From: DASYAE01 sp036501535
GTDB lineage: Bacteria > Actinomycetota > Actinomycetes > Streptomycetales > Catenulisporaceae
DNA: 26,950 nt
NCBI GenBank assembly: GCA_036501535.1
Contig: DASYAE010000271.1
Location: forward strand, 1 to 26,950
Direction: 5' to 3'
Shown here: positions 7,966 to 16,913 of the stretch, piece by piece
Layout of the letters: the number at the start of each line of letters is the position of its first letter
How positions within the stretch are numbered: position 1 is the stretch's first letter
Position numbers and translations under genes: made by a program
Notes under the pieces: model-generated
Told to the model about the DNA's origin: nothing
Databases searched by the model: none
What the model saw: the letters and a program-made list of their open reading frames with translations, nothing else

Positions 7966-10900
7966 TCAGGCGAGCAGCCTGCCGACGTCGTTCAGCGTGT
8001 CCAGCGGCTCGCTTCCGAGGTTGGCCGCGATGTCCTCGATGGTGTGGTCGCCGAACATGAGCTGCAGCGGCAGCAGCAGGCCGACCTCCTGCGCCCGCTG
8101 GAACACCCGGACCGCGCGCAGGGAGTTGCCGCCGAGCTCGTAGAAACCGTCGCGCACGCCGAGCTGCTCGACGTCGAGCACCTCCCGCCAGATCCGCACG
8201 AGCAGTTCCTCCGCCGCGCTGCGGGGCGGCTCCGGCGCCGCCGCGTCCGGGCGCTCCTCGCGCTGCGGGTCGGGCAGCGCCGCGCGGTCGAGCTTCCCGT
8301 TCGCCGTCACCGGCAGGGACGGCAGGACCACGAAGGCCTCCGGGACCAGCGCGCGGGGCAGCCGCTTGAGCAGGAAGTCGCGCAGCTCGCCGACGGACGG
8401 CAGGCGCTGCGGGCAGCCGGCGTAGGCCACCATTCGCTTGTCCTGGCTCGTCTCGCCCCTGATTACCACGACCGCCTGCCCGACGTCGGGGTGCGCCGCG
8501 AGGGCGCTCTCGATCTCGCCCGGCTCCACCCGCACGCCGCGCAGCTTCACCTGGTCGTCGTAGCGGCCGAGGAAGTCGATGGCGCCGTCGGGCAGCGCGC
8601 GCACCCGGTCTCCCGTCCGGTATAGGCGGGAGCCGTCGGCCGCGGTCGGGTCCGGCACGAAGCGCTCTGCGGTCAGGCCGGGCCGGCCGAGGTAGCCGCG
8701 GCCCACCGCGATCCCGCCGATGTGCAGCTCGCCCGGAACGCCGACGGGCACTTCCCCGCCGCGCCGGTCGAGCACCCGAAGCCGCACGCCGGGCAGCGGC
8801 CGCCCGATGGGGATCCGGGGCCGGTCCAGGTCCGCCGCGTCCACCGGCCGCCAGGTGACGTCGATCGCTGCTTCGGCCGGGCCGTAGAGGTTGTGCAGCT
8901 CGACGCCCGGCAGCACGGCGCGGAACCGCCGGGCCAGCGCCGGGGACAGCTCCTCGCCGCTGCACAGTACCCTGCGAAGCACGCCAGCGCACTGCGCGGC
9001 CGACGGCTCGGCCAGGAAGGCGTGCAGCATCGACGGCACGAAGTGACAGGTCGTCACCGACTGCTCGCGGATCAGCCGGGCCAGGTAGGCCGGGTCCCGG
9101 TGACCGTCGGCGTCCGCTACCACCAGCCGGGCGCCCACTGCCAGCGGCCAGGTCCACTCCCAGCCGGAGACGTCGAATCCGAGCGGAGTCTTGTGCAGCA
9201 CGGCCTCGCCGGGGGCCAGGGGGAACATCCGCTGCATCCACATGACCCGGTTGGCCACGGCCGAGTTGGTGTTCATCGCGCCCTTGGGCACGCCGGTGGT
9301 TCCCGAGGTGTGGACGACGTACATGAGGGTGTCCCCGGCCGCCTCGGCGGCCGACGGCTCGGGGAGCCGCCGCACGTCGCGGGGAAGTTCGTCCGCTGCG
9401 TCGATGTCGATGTCGATGACGATCACGGCTGGAGCACCCTCCACGGAGCACCCGTACCCGTCCAGCAGCCCTGATTCGGCCACCGCGCGGTCGGTCACGA
9501 CCACGGCGGGCGCCGCGTCGGCGATCAAGCGCTCGACCCGGGTCCGTGGATTGCCGGGGTCGATCGGCATGTACGCCGCGCCGCTCTTGAGCGCCGCCAG
9601 CAGCGCCACCGGCTGAACGAGCGAGCGGTGCAGGCACACGGCCACCAGCCGCTCGGGTCCCGCGCCGGAGCGCCGGAACCGGAGCGCCAGGTCCGTGGCA
9701 TGCGCGTCCAGCTCGGCATAAGTGAGCCGCCGAGATCCGCAGGTGACTGCGACATTCCCGGAATATTCCAGGACTGCGTGCTCGATCCGGCTCAGCAGAC
9801 GGCCCGAGGCGACCGGCGGCTCCTGCGTCTGCGTCTGCGCCGACGCCGGGTCCAGCGCGCCGTGCAGCGGGAGCCCTCCGACCGGGGCACCCGGATTCCG
9901 CACCGCGGCGGCGAGCAGCGACTGCCAGCCCTCTGCCACCCGGCCCGCGTCGGCGGCGGACCACACCTCGACGGCGTGGATCAGCTCCCCGGCCAAACCG
10001 CCGCCGGGCTCCCCCGACAGGTTCAGCGAGAGGGCGACCTGCGCCTCGGGCACGGGCAGGTCGAACCGGGCCGCGGCCAGTCCCGGCACCTGCCATTGCG
10101 GCGACGGCGTGTTCTGCAGGGCGATCATGGCGCCGATCAGCGGCACCTGCGTGGCCGAGCGCCGCGCGCCGGAGAGCTGCACGATGCGTTCGAACGGCAC
10201 GTCCTGATGGGCGTACGCCTCCAGGCACGACTCCCGCGTCAGGCGCAGCAGGTCGCGGAACGTCTGCTCGCCGCCAACCTGTATCCGCAGTGGCAGAGTA
10301 TTGACGAAGAAGCCGATCAGGCCGCGCAGCTCCGGGCGGTCCCGCCCGGCCACTGGTGTGCCCACGACGATGTCGTCCCGCTCGGTCCACCGGGCCAGCA
10401 CGGCCGCGTACGCCGCGAGCAGGACCATGAACGGCGTCGACCTCTCCGCCTCGGCGAGCCGGCACACCCGGTCGAACACGTCGTCCGGCACTGTCACGGC
10501 GACGGAGCCCGCCGCCCACGTCGCCTCCGGCCGCGCGACGCTCGCCGCGGCAAGCGGCTCCACCGGTTGCACGCCGGCCATGCGTTCGCGCCAGTAGTCG
10601 AACATTGCGTCGTCGGCTTCCTCGAGCCGGTCGCGCTGCCAGGCCGCGAAGTCGCCGTACTGGATCGGCAGGGGCGCCAGGTCCGGTGTCAGGGCGCTGC
10701 ATCCGGCGCGGTAGAGCTCGAAAAGTTCGGTCAACAGGACACCCATCGACCAGCCGTCCGAGACGATGTGGTGCATGGCCAGGCCGAGCACCCAGCCGCT
10801 CGGCGCCACCCGGACGAGGATCGCCCGCAGCAGCGGTCCGGCCGCCAGGTCGAACGGCTCGCCGAGATGGCCGGCGACGGCCTGCCGCAGAGCGTCCGGC

Positions 10901-11211
10901 GGTTCCGCGTCGGCCGCGCCCTCCCACGGCAGCTCGGCCCGGTGGACCGGCACCGCCATCGCCGGGTGCACGACCTGCACGAGCAGGCCGTCGGGGCCGA
11001 ACTCGAAGGTGGTGCGCAGGATCTCGTGCCGTTCCACCAGCGCCGTGATCGCCGCCTGCAGCGCGTCCGGATCGAGCCGGCCGTCCAGCCGCAGCGCGCC
11101 GGTGATGTGGTAGGCGCGGCCGGCGCCGACCCGGTCGAGCAGCCACAACCGCTCCTGGCCGAACGACGTGGGCAGGATGAAGCAGTCCTCGACGATGTCC
11201 GGTTGGTTCAT
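7966..11211 (-). CDS. NRPS-1: C-A(Ser)-T module
   Basis: This 1,081-residue single-module synthetase has a condensation domain (about 10-450, active site H147-H148-x3-D152-G153), an adenylation domain (about 470-980; HTSGTTGVPKG at 634-644, YRTGD at 864-868, catalytic K973 in NGK) and a carrier domain with GGNSL and phosphopantetheine serine S1030. The specificity residues read D680 V681 W684 H723 L749 S751 L775 I783 D784 K973, that is DVWHLSLIDK, the classical serine code. There is no epimerase or release domain. Starting with a C domain, it needs an upstream acyl or peptidyl donor, or its C domain is a starter type. AGGAG lies four bases before the ATG. It is 52 bp downstream of the exporter gene, in one leftward operon. 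The serine call rests on exact code identity. Confidence 0.93.
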   Translation of the reverse strand: MNQPDIVEDCFILPTSFGQERLWLLDRVGAGRAYHITGALRLDGRLDPDALQAAITALVERHEILRTTFEFGPDGLLVQVVHPAMAVPVHRAELPWEGAADAEPPDALRQAVAGHLGEPFDLAAGPLLRAILVRVAPSGWVLGLAMHHIVSDGWSMGVLLTELFELYRAGCSALTPDLAPLPIQYGDFAAWQRDRLEEADDAMFDYWRERMAGVQPVEPLAAASVARPEATWAAGSVAVTVPDDVFDRVCRLAEAERSTPFMVLLAAYAAVLARWTERDDIVVGTPVAGRDRPELRGLIGFFVNTLPLRIQVGGEQTFRDLLRLTRESCLEAYAHQDVPFERIVQLSGARRSATQVPLIGAMIALQNTPSPQWQVPGLAAARFDLPVPEAQVALSLNLSGEPGGGLAGELIHAVEVWSAADAGRVAEGWQSLLAAAVRNPGAPVGGLPLHGALDPASAQTQTQEPPVASGRLLSRIEHAVLEYSGNVAVTCGSRRLTYAELDAHATDLALRFRRSGAGPERLVAVCLHRSLVQPVALLAALKSGAAYMPIDPGNPRTRVERLIADAAPAVVVTDRAVAESGLLDGYGCSVEGAPAVIVIDIDIDAADELPRDVRRLPEPSAAEAAGDTLMYVVHTSGTTGVPKGAMNTNSAVANRVMWMQRMFPLAPGEAVLHKTPLGFDVSGWEWTWPLAVGARLVVADADGHRDPAYLARLIREQSVTTCHFVPSMLHAFLAEPSAAQCAGVLRRVLCSGEELSPALARRFRAVLPGVELHNLYGPAEAAIDVTWRPVDAADLDRPRIPIGRPLPGVRLRVLDRRGGEVPVGVPGELHIGGIAVGRGYLGRPGLTAERFVPDPTAADGSRLYRTGDRVRALPDGAIDFLGRYDDQVKLRGVRVEPGEIESALAAHPDVGQAVVVIRGETSQDKRMVAYAGCPQRLPSVGELRDFLLKRLPRALVPEAFVVLPSLPVTANGKLDRAALPDPQREERPDAAAPEPPRSAAEELLVRIWREVLDVEQLGVRDGFYELGGNSLRAVRVFQRAQEVGLLLPLQLMFGDHTIEDIAANLGSEPLDTLNDVGRLLA

Positions 11212-11263
11212 CGGGCTCCTGTGGCCTTCCTCTGGTGGTGGTCCGTGCGCGGGCCGCCTCGCG

Positions 11264-12583
11264 TCACGTGCTCGGAACCGGCGTCGCCTGGATCAGCACC
11301 CTGCCCAGCGAGCGCACCGGCCGCTGCGCCAGCAGCGAGACGGAGGCCACCAGGACGGCGGCGGCGATCCACAGCACGGTGTGCGCGCCCACCCACTGCA
11401 CGAGCAGGCCGCCGGCCAGCGCGCCGACCGGGATGGTGCCGAAGGTCAGGAGCCGGTAGCTGGCGTTCATCCGCGCGTGCAGTTCGGGCGGGGTCAGCAG
11501 CAGGCGCACGGTCGTGGCCACCACGCCGGCCACGCTGCTGCCGGCCGAGCCCGCCAGCAGCGCGACCGAGCACCAGGCGACCATCGCGAGCCGGCCGCCG
11601 TGTGCCAGCGGTAGGAGCCAGAACGCCTGCACCGAGAGCAGAAGCGTCCCCAGCAGCGCGGGGCCGTGGCCCACCGCTCGGATCAGCGAGGGCGCCAGCA
11701 CGGTTCCCATGACGGCGCCCACCCCGCCGAACACCATGATCGCCCCGAACGCGGCGGAGCCGAAGCCGAGGTCGCGCACGACGAGAACGATCAGGGCGAT
11801 GCTCACCATCTGCAGCCCGCTGTTGTAGATCGCGCCGAAGATCCCGATGCAGCGGACCGGTGGCGTCGCGAACACGGTCCTGAGACCCGCCACGACCTCG
11901 CCGCGCAGGTTCCGGCCCGCCGCCGCCGGGGAGGCGTCCCGCAGGGTTTCGCGGTGCCGTAGCGAGGCCACCGCGCCGGCGCACACCAGGTAGGAGAAGC
12001 CGTCCGCCAGCAGCGCGTTGGGAGCGCCGATCCAGGCGGTCAGCCAGCCCGCGAGCCCGGGCCCCGCTGTCGCGCCGACGGCGAGGCCCGCATTGAGCTT
12101 GCTGTTGGACACCGCGAGCCGGTCGGTGCCGACCAGCTCGGGCACGAGGGTGAACTTGCCCACGTCGGAGATCACGGTCGCGGCGCCGCCGAGCGCGGCG
12201 ACCGCGTACAGCTGCGCCATGCCCAGGCGGCCGAGCGCCGCGGCCAGCGGCAGGGAGACGACCAGCGCCGCGCAGACCAGGTTCGTCGCGACGAGAACCG
12301 GCCGCCGGGTGCGGTGCTCGAGCCACACCCCGGCCGGCAGCGGCACCATCAGGAACGAGAGCGTGTAAAGGGTCTGAAGCAGGCCCACCTGGCCGCCTGA
12401 CGCGTGCAGGGTGACGACCGCCGCGAGCGGAAGCGCCAGCAGAGTGATCTGGGAGCCGAGCTGCGAGACGGCGTCCCCGGCCCAGAGCCGGTGGAAGTCG
12501 CGCTCGTCGCGGCGCACCGCGCGGGCCGCCTCCAACTGCCGCACCCTCGGCACGTGGGCCGCCTCCAGTCGCAGGGTTCTCAT
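11264..12583 (-). CDS. MFS exporter, EntS/MFS_3-like
   Basis: The 439-residue membrane protein has about 12 hydrophobic helices. It begins after a short basic N-terminus with FHRLWAGDAVSQLGSQITLLALPLAA, a start characteristic of the MFS_3 group that contains the enterobactin exporter EntS and many exporters encoded beside NRPS and macrolide genes. The likely role is export of, and self-resistance to, the cluster product. The ATG at 12583 begins the conserved alignment; the open frame extends to 12829 through sequence of poor composition and overlapping the divergent gene. No ribosome binding site is evident before the ATG, so a leaderless or differently placed start is possible. It is the first gene of the leftward operon with NRPS-1. 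Confidence 0.87.
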   Translation of the reverse strand: MRTLRLEAAHVPRVRQLEAARAVRRDERDFHRLWAGDAVSQLGSQITLLALPLAAVVTLHASGGQVGLLQTLYTLSFLMVPLPAGVWLEHRTRRPVLVATNLVCAALVVSLPLAAALGRLGMAQLYAVAALGGAATVISDVGKFTLVPELVGTDRLAVSNSKLNAGLAVGATAGPGLAGWLTAWIGAPNALLADGFSYLVCAGAVASLRHRETLRDASPAAAGRNLRGEVVAGLRTVFATPPVRCIGIFGAIYNSGLQMVSIALIVLVVRDLGFGSAAFGAIMVFGGVGAVMGTVLAPSLIRAVGHGPALLGTLLLSVQAFWLLPLAHGGRLAMVAWCSVALLAGSAGSSVAGVVATTVRLLLTPPELHARMNASYRLLTFGTIPVGALAGGLLVQWVGAHTVLWIAAAVLVASVSLLAQRPVRSLGRVLIQATPVPST

Positions 12584-12734
12584 ACGGACGCTGATACAGG
12601 CACAGCTGCCGATTCGACTCCAGGCTCGGCAGAGCCCTGCGCCACGACTAGTCGGGATAAGTCCTGACAGTCGGTTATGACGCGCTTGCGCCAGAGTGAC
12701 GGAAGGACCGACCGCGAGCTTGAGGAGGCAGCCC
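12584..12734. promoter_or_regulatory. Divergent promoter region of the NRPS cluster
   Basis: These 151 bp separate the start codons of the leftward exporter/NRPS-1 operon and the rightward NRPS-2 operon, so both promoters should lie here. A perfect 10-bp palindrome, CGACTAGTCG (12645-12654), sits near the middle. GAGGAGG at 12722-12728 is the ribosome binding site of NRPS-2. I could not find -35/-10 pairs convincing enough to call. Confidence 0.55.
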
Positions 12735-15700
12735 ATGCCGAGATTCGAGGCCGGCGCGCCCATCCCGGCAAGGCCCCGCACCACCCGGGTGTCGGACACC
12801 GGCCTGGCCGAGGCCCGGCGGCTGCTCAAGGATCTCGGCGAGCGGCGCGAGGACGCCGCCCCGATCCGCCCGGCGGCGCGGGACCGCCCGCTGCCGCTCT
12901 CCGCCGGCGGGCAGCGGCTGTGGTTCCTCAGCCAGTGGGCTGCGGATCAGGGTCTTTATAATTCGCCGCTCGCGCTGCGGCTTCGCGGGCCGCTGGATCC
13001 GGCCGCCCTCGGGCAGGCTCTGACCGGCATCGTCGGCCGGCACGAGGTGCTGCGCACCCGCTATCCGTCCGAGTATGGCGTCCCCTACCAGGCCGTGGCC
13101 CCGGCGCCGGAGCGGGTGGAACTGCCGCTGACCGACCTGTCCGCCCTGCCGCCGGCCGAGCGCGAGCCGCGGGCGCGGGCCCTGGCGAACGAGCTCGCGG
13201 CCCGGCCGTTCGACCTGGCGGCGGACGCGGTGCTGCGCGCGGCGCTGATCCGGCTCGGCGCCGAGGACCACCTGCTCGTGCTCTGCCTGCACCACATCGC
13301 CACCGACGGCTGGTCCACCGGCATCCTCATCAGGGAGCTGACGGCCTTCTACCAGGCCGCGCAGGGCACTGCGACTGCGACGGACGCGCAGCTGCCGGAG
13401 CTGCCGGTCCAGTACGCCGACTTCGCGGCCTGGGAGCGCGATCAGTCCTCTGTCGAGGCCACCGAGCGGCTGCTGGCGTACTGGCGCGGCCGGCTCGCCG
13501 GCCATCCGACGCTGAACTTCCCGGCCGACCGGCCGCGACCCTCCGAGCCCAGCTTCCGCGGCGCGATGGCCGCCCGGCTGCTGCCGGAACGGCTGCGCCT
13601 GCAGCTCGGCGAGCTGGCCCGGCAGCAGCAGGCGTCCCTGCTGGCCGTGCTGCTGGCGGCGTTCAACGCGCTGCTCACGCGGCACACCGGCGACGAGGAC
13701 GTGGTCGTCGGCTCGGTGTTCTCCGGCCGCGTCCGGCCGGAGGTCGAGAACCTGATCGGGTTCTTCGCCAACACCCTCGTGCTGCGCACCAGCACCGCCG
13801 GGGACCCGCCGTTCACCGAGTTGGTCGCCCGGACCCGGGACACCGTGCTCGGCGCCCACATCCACCAGCAGATCGGCTTCGACCGCCTGGTCCAGGAGCT
13901 GCGCCCCGAGCGCGACCTGAGCCGCAACCCGCTCTTCCAGATCGCGTTCACCCTGCAGAACGCGGTGGCCGACGGCGGCCGGGTCGGCGCCCTCGAGGTC
14001 GCCCACGAACCGCTGGATCAGGACACTGCGCGCTTCGACCTCTCGGTGCAGGCCACCGAGGTCCCCGGCCGGGGTCTGGAGCTGTGGGCCGAGTACGCCA
14101 CCGACCTGTTCGACGCGGACCGGATCGAGCGCCTGCTGGAGCAGTTCGGCCGGGTGCTCGAGCAGGTCGCGGCCGATCCGGGGATCCGGGCGTCGTCGCT
14201 GGACCTGCTCGGTCCCGAGGGCCGGGACGAGGCACTGCGGCAGGCGGTCGGCCCGCCGCTGCCGGGTTCCGCGGACCGGCTGGTCCACGAGCTCTTCGAG
14301 CAGCGCGCCGCCGCGCAGCCGGAGCTCCCCGCGTGCCGCTTCGAGGGCGAGACTACGACCTACGGCGCGCTCAACGCCCGCGCGAACCAGCTCGCCCGGC
14401 TGCTGCGCGCGACCCTCGCGGAGCAGGAGCAGAACGCGCGCCCGGCGGCCGGGGAGACGCTCGTCGGGCTGCTCCTGCCGCGTGGACGCGAACTGCCCGC
14501 GGCCGTGCTCGCGGTGGTCAAGGCCGGCGCGGCCTACCTGCCGCTCGATCCCGACTACCCGGCCGACCGGATCGCCTGGACCGTCTCGGACGCGCGGTGC
14601 GCGGCGGTGCTGACGCTGCGCCACCTCGCGCACCTGGTACCGCACGGAATGCGTGCACTGCTACTCGACGACCCGGACACGGCGCGGGCGCTCGCCGATC
14701 TGCCGACCGACAACCTCGGCGCGCAACAACTCCCGTCCCACGCGGCGTACGTGATCTACACCTCGGGCTCAACCGGCCGCCCGAAGGGCGTGGTCGTGGA
14801 GCACCGGCAGATCGCCTCGTTCGTCAGCGCACTGATCGAGAAGTTCGGGCTCGGACCGGGCGACCAGGTCATCCAGTTCGCCAACCCCGCGTTCGACGTG
14901 AGCGTCTCAGACTTCTTCAGCACGTTCTCCGGCGGCGCGACGCTGGTCCAGGCGCCCATCGCAGTGCTGCACGACACGACGCGGCTCGGCGAGCTGATGC
15001 GCGACGAGCGGGTCACCTTCGCCGACATCCCGCCGACGATCCTCACCGAGCTGGACCCGGAGGCGCTGCCCGACCTGCGGGTGGCGTTCATCGGCCTGGA
15101 ACCGTACCCGGGCGAGCTGGTGAACCGCTGGAACAAGCCGGGCCGGGAGTTCCACAACGGCTACGGGCCGACCGAGGCCACCGTCACCTGCATCGACTAC
15201 CACGTCCCGCCGGAGCCGCTGACCACCTCGCCTCCGATCGGGACGCCCATGGCGGGCTACCGGGCCTACGTCCTGGACGAGCGGGGCCGTCCGACGCCAG
15301 CCGGAGTGCCCGGAGAGCTGTACCTCGGCGGGCACGGAGTGGCGCGCGGCTACCTCGGGCGGCCCGAGCTGACAGCGCAGCGGTTCCTGCCCGACCCTTT
15401 CGGGCCGCCCGGCGGCCGGCTCTACCGCACCGGCGACGTGGCGACCCGCCGCCCGGACGGGGTGCTGGTCTTCCAGGGCAGGATCGACCGGCAGATCAAG
15501 CTGCGCGGGCTGCGGATCGAGCCCGGCGAGATCGAGGCCGCGCTCGCCGCCCACCCCGACGTCCGCCAAGGGCTGGTCGCGGTGCGCGAGGGCAGGCACG
15601 GTCCCGCGCTGGTCGCCTACGTCGTGCCCGAGGACGGCGCCGAGGTCTCGGACACGGAGCTGCGCGCGCACCTGTCGGAGCTGCTTCCGCCCGGGCTGGT

Positions 15701-16913
15701 ACCCGCCGAGTTCATCGCGCTGGACTCCCTCCCCCTCACGGCCAGCGGCAAGGTCGACCACGCCCGGCTGCCCGCGCCAGGCGGGCAGGACCAAGGCGCG
15801 GCGCAGGCCGCGCACGTCGTGCCCCGCGCGGCGACTGAGCAGCAGTTGGCTGAGATCTGGTGCGCCGTGCTGGGCGAGACGCGCATCGGCGTGCGGGACG
15901 ACTTCTTCCGGCTCGGCGGCAACTCCCTGAAGATCACCCAGATCATCGCGCGGGCCAACGAGGCGTTCGGCGTCGGCCTCAACCTGCGGGACTTCTTCCG
16001 CTCCCCGACCGTCGGCGGGCTCGCAGAGCTGGTGGACGCGCGCCGGTCGCAGGCCTCTGACGACACCGCTCAGCAGAGCCGGTCTGGCGGGGGCGGGGGC
16101 GGTCCGACCGAGCTGCGCGAGGGGGACGGCGCCGAGGCACCGCTGTTCCTGCTCCACCCCGGCAGCGGCCCGTCCGTGCCGTACGCGCTGCTGTGCCAGG
16201 AGCTGCCGGCCGGTATCGCGTGCTACGGCGTCGAGGCAGACCTCGACGCGGACGCCAATTCGATCGACGAGCTGGCGCAGTCCTGCGTCAGCGCGATCCT
16301 CGCGATGCGGCCGCACGGCCCCTACCGCCTGGCAGGCTGGTCGGTCGGTGCCGCGCTGGCCCACGCGACGGCCGTCCAGTTGCGCAAGCGCGGCGCGCGC
16401 GTCGAAGTACTCGCGCTGCTCGATGCTCAGCAGCCGCCGCTGCTCGCCGAGCCGCCGGACCCCGCGATGCTGCGCGCGGCCTTCGCCGACAACGTCGCGC
16501 TGACCGCCGGCTTGCCGCCGGTCGGCCCGACCGCCGAGCAGCTCGCCGGACTGACGACCCGTCAGCAGGACGACGAGGTGATCGCCGGGCTGATCGGCTC
16601 GGGCCTCGTGCCCGGCGAGTCGGCGGAGCTGGTCCGCAGCCGCATGAGGGCGTTCACGGCGCTCGTCGCCGCCGCGGCGGTGTGGCGCCCTGAGCCCTAC
16701 GACGGCCGGATCGACCTGTTCACCACCGGCGACACGGCCGAGTTCGTCACCGGATGGTCCTCGTGGACGACCGGCTCGGTGGTCGTGCATCCGACGGCCG
16801 GCGGCCACTTCACGATGATGCGGCCCCCGCACGTCGCGCCGCTCGGCCAAGCACTCGGCCGGCTCCTGACCGGGGCCCGCGCGCCTGAGGAGGACGTCCT
16901 TGCGGTCCGCTGA
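12735..16913 (+). CDS. NRPS-2: C-A-T-thioesterase terminal module
   Basis: The 1,392-residue terminal synthetase has an N-terminal extension of about 50 residues, a condensation domain (about 50-500; H186-H187-x3-D191-G192), an adenylation domain (about 515-1015; YTSGSTGRPKG from 675, K1006), a carrier domain (GGNSL, S1064) and a type I thioesterase (about 1125-1385) with GWSVG nucleophile S1203, D1230 and H1358 as the likely triad. It therefore adds the last residue and releases the chain by hydrolysis or cyclisation. The specificity residues read D721 V722 S725 D764 F785 G787 G809 V817 T818 K1006 (DVSDFGGVTK), which I cannot match to a known code. The usual GGEAL segment is replaced by IGLEPYPGEL. 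ATG 12735 is chosen over 12696 because GAGGAGG precedes it by six bases. It is first in the rightward operon and overlaps the next gene by 14 bp. Confidence 0.93.
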   Translation: MPRFEAGAPIPARPRTTRVSDTGLAEARRLLKDLGERREDAAPIRPAARDRPLPLSAGGQRLWFLSQWAADQGLYNSPLALRLRGPLDPAALGQALTGIVGRHEVLRTRYPSEYGVPYQAVAPAPERVELPLTDLSALPPAEREPRARALANELAARPFDLAADAVLRAALIRLGAEDHLLVLCLHHIATDGWSTGILIRELTAFYQAAQGTATATDAQLPELPVQYADFAAWERDQSSVEATERLLAYWRGRLAGHPTLNFPADRPRPSEPSFRGAMAARLLPERLRLQLGELARQQQASLLAVLLAAFNALLTRHTGDEDVVVGSVFSGRVRPEVENLIGFFANTLVLRTSTAGDPPFTELVARTRDTVLGAHIHQQIGFDRLVQELRPERDLSRNPLFQIAFTLQNAVADGGRVGALEVAHEPLDQDTARFDLSVQATEVPGRGLELWAEYATDLFDADRIERLLEQFGRVLEQVAADPGIRASSLDLLGPEGRDEALRQAVGPPLPGSADRLVHELFEQRAAAQPELPACRFEGETTTYGALNARANQLARLLRATLAEQEQNARPAAGETLVGLLLPRGRELPAAVLAVVKAGAAYLPLDPDYPADRIAWTVSDARCAAVLTLRHLAHLVPHGMRALLLDDPDTARALADLPTDNLGAQQLPSHAAYVIYTSGSTGRPKGVVVEHRQIASFVSALIEKFGLGPGDQVIQFANPAFDVSVSDFFSTFSGGATLVQAPIAVLHDTTRLGELMRDERVTFADIPPTILTELDPEALPDLRVAFIGLEPYPGELVNRWNKPGREFHNGYGPTEATVTCIDYHVPPEPLTTSPPIGTPMAGYRAYVLDERGRPTPAGVPGELYLGGHGVARGYLGRPELTAQRFLPDPFGPPGGRLYRTGDVATRRPDGVLVFQGRIDRQIKLRGLRIEPGEIEAALAAHPDVRQGLVAVREGRHGPALVAYVVPEDGAEVSDTELRAHLSELLPPGLVPAEFIALDSLPLTASGKVDHARLPAPGGQDQGAAQAAHVVPRAATEQQLAEIWCAVLGETRIGVRDDFFRLGGNSLKITQIIARANEAFGVGLNLRDFFRSPTVGGLAELVDARRSQASDDTAQQSRSGGGGGGPTELREGDGAEAPLFLLHPGSGPSVPYALLCQELPAGIACYGVEADLDADANSIDELAQSCVSAILAMRPHGPYRLAGWSVGAALAHATAVQLRKRGARVEVLALLDAQQPPLLAEPPDPAMLRAAFADNVALTAGLPPVGPTAEQLAGLTTRQQDDEVIAGLIGSGLVPGESAELVRSRMRAFTALVAAAAVWRPEPYDGRIDLFTTGDTAEFVTGWSSWTTGSVVVHPTAGGHFTMMRPPHVAPLGQALGRLLTGARAPEEDVLAVR

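Noticed and set aside
9398..9420. Short GTCGAT repeat in NRPS-1 (encoding IDIDID), and a CTGCGT repeat at about 9826-9840
   Set aside because: In-frame low-complexity tracts in the inter-motif or linker part of the protein; no sign of a regulatory or mobile role.
7955..11146. A 1,063-codon open frame on the minus strand overlapping NRPS-1 in another frame
   Set aside because: It is arginine/alanine/glycine-rich with no domain, and is a shadow of the GC-biased NRPS-1 gene, whose frame shows all C, A and T motifs.
12696..12734. Upstream ATG at 12696 as start of NRPS-2
   Set aside because: It lacks a ribosome binding site, while ATG 12735 has GAGGAGG at ideal spacing.
12675..14645. Long minus-strand frame of 656 codons, and a similar one at 14907-16925, opposite NRPS-2
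   Set aside because: Low-complexity antisense frames caused by third-position GC; no recognisable domains or ribosome binding sites.
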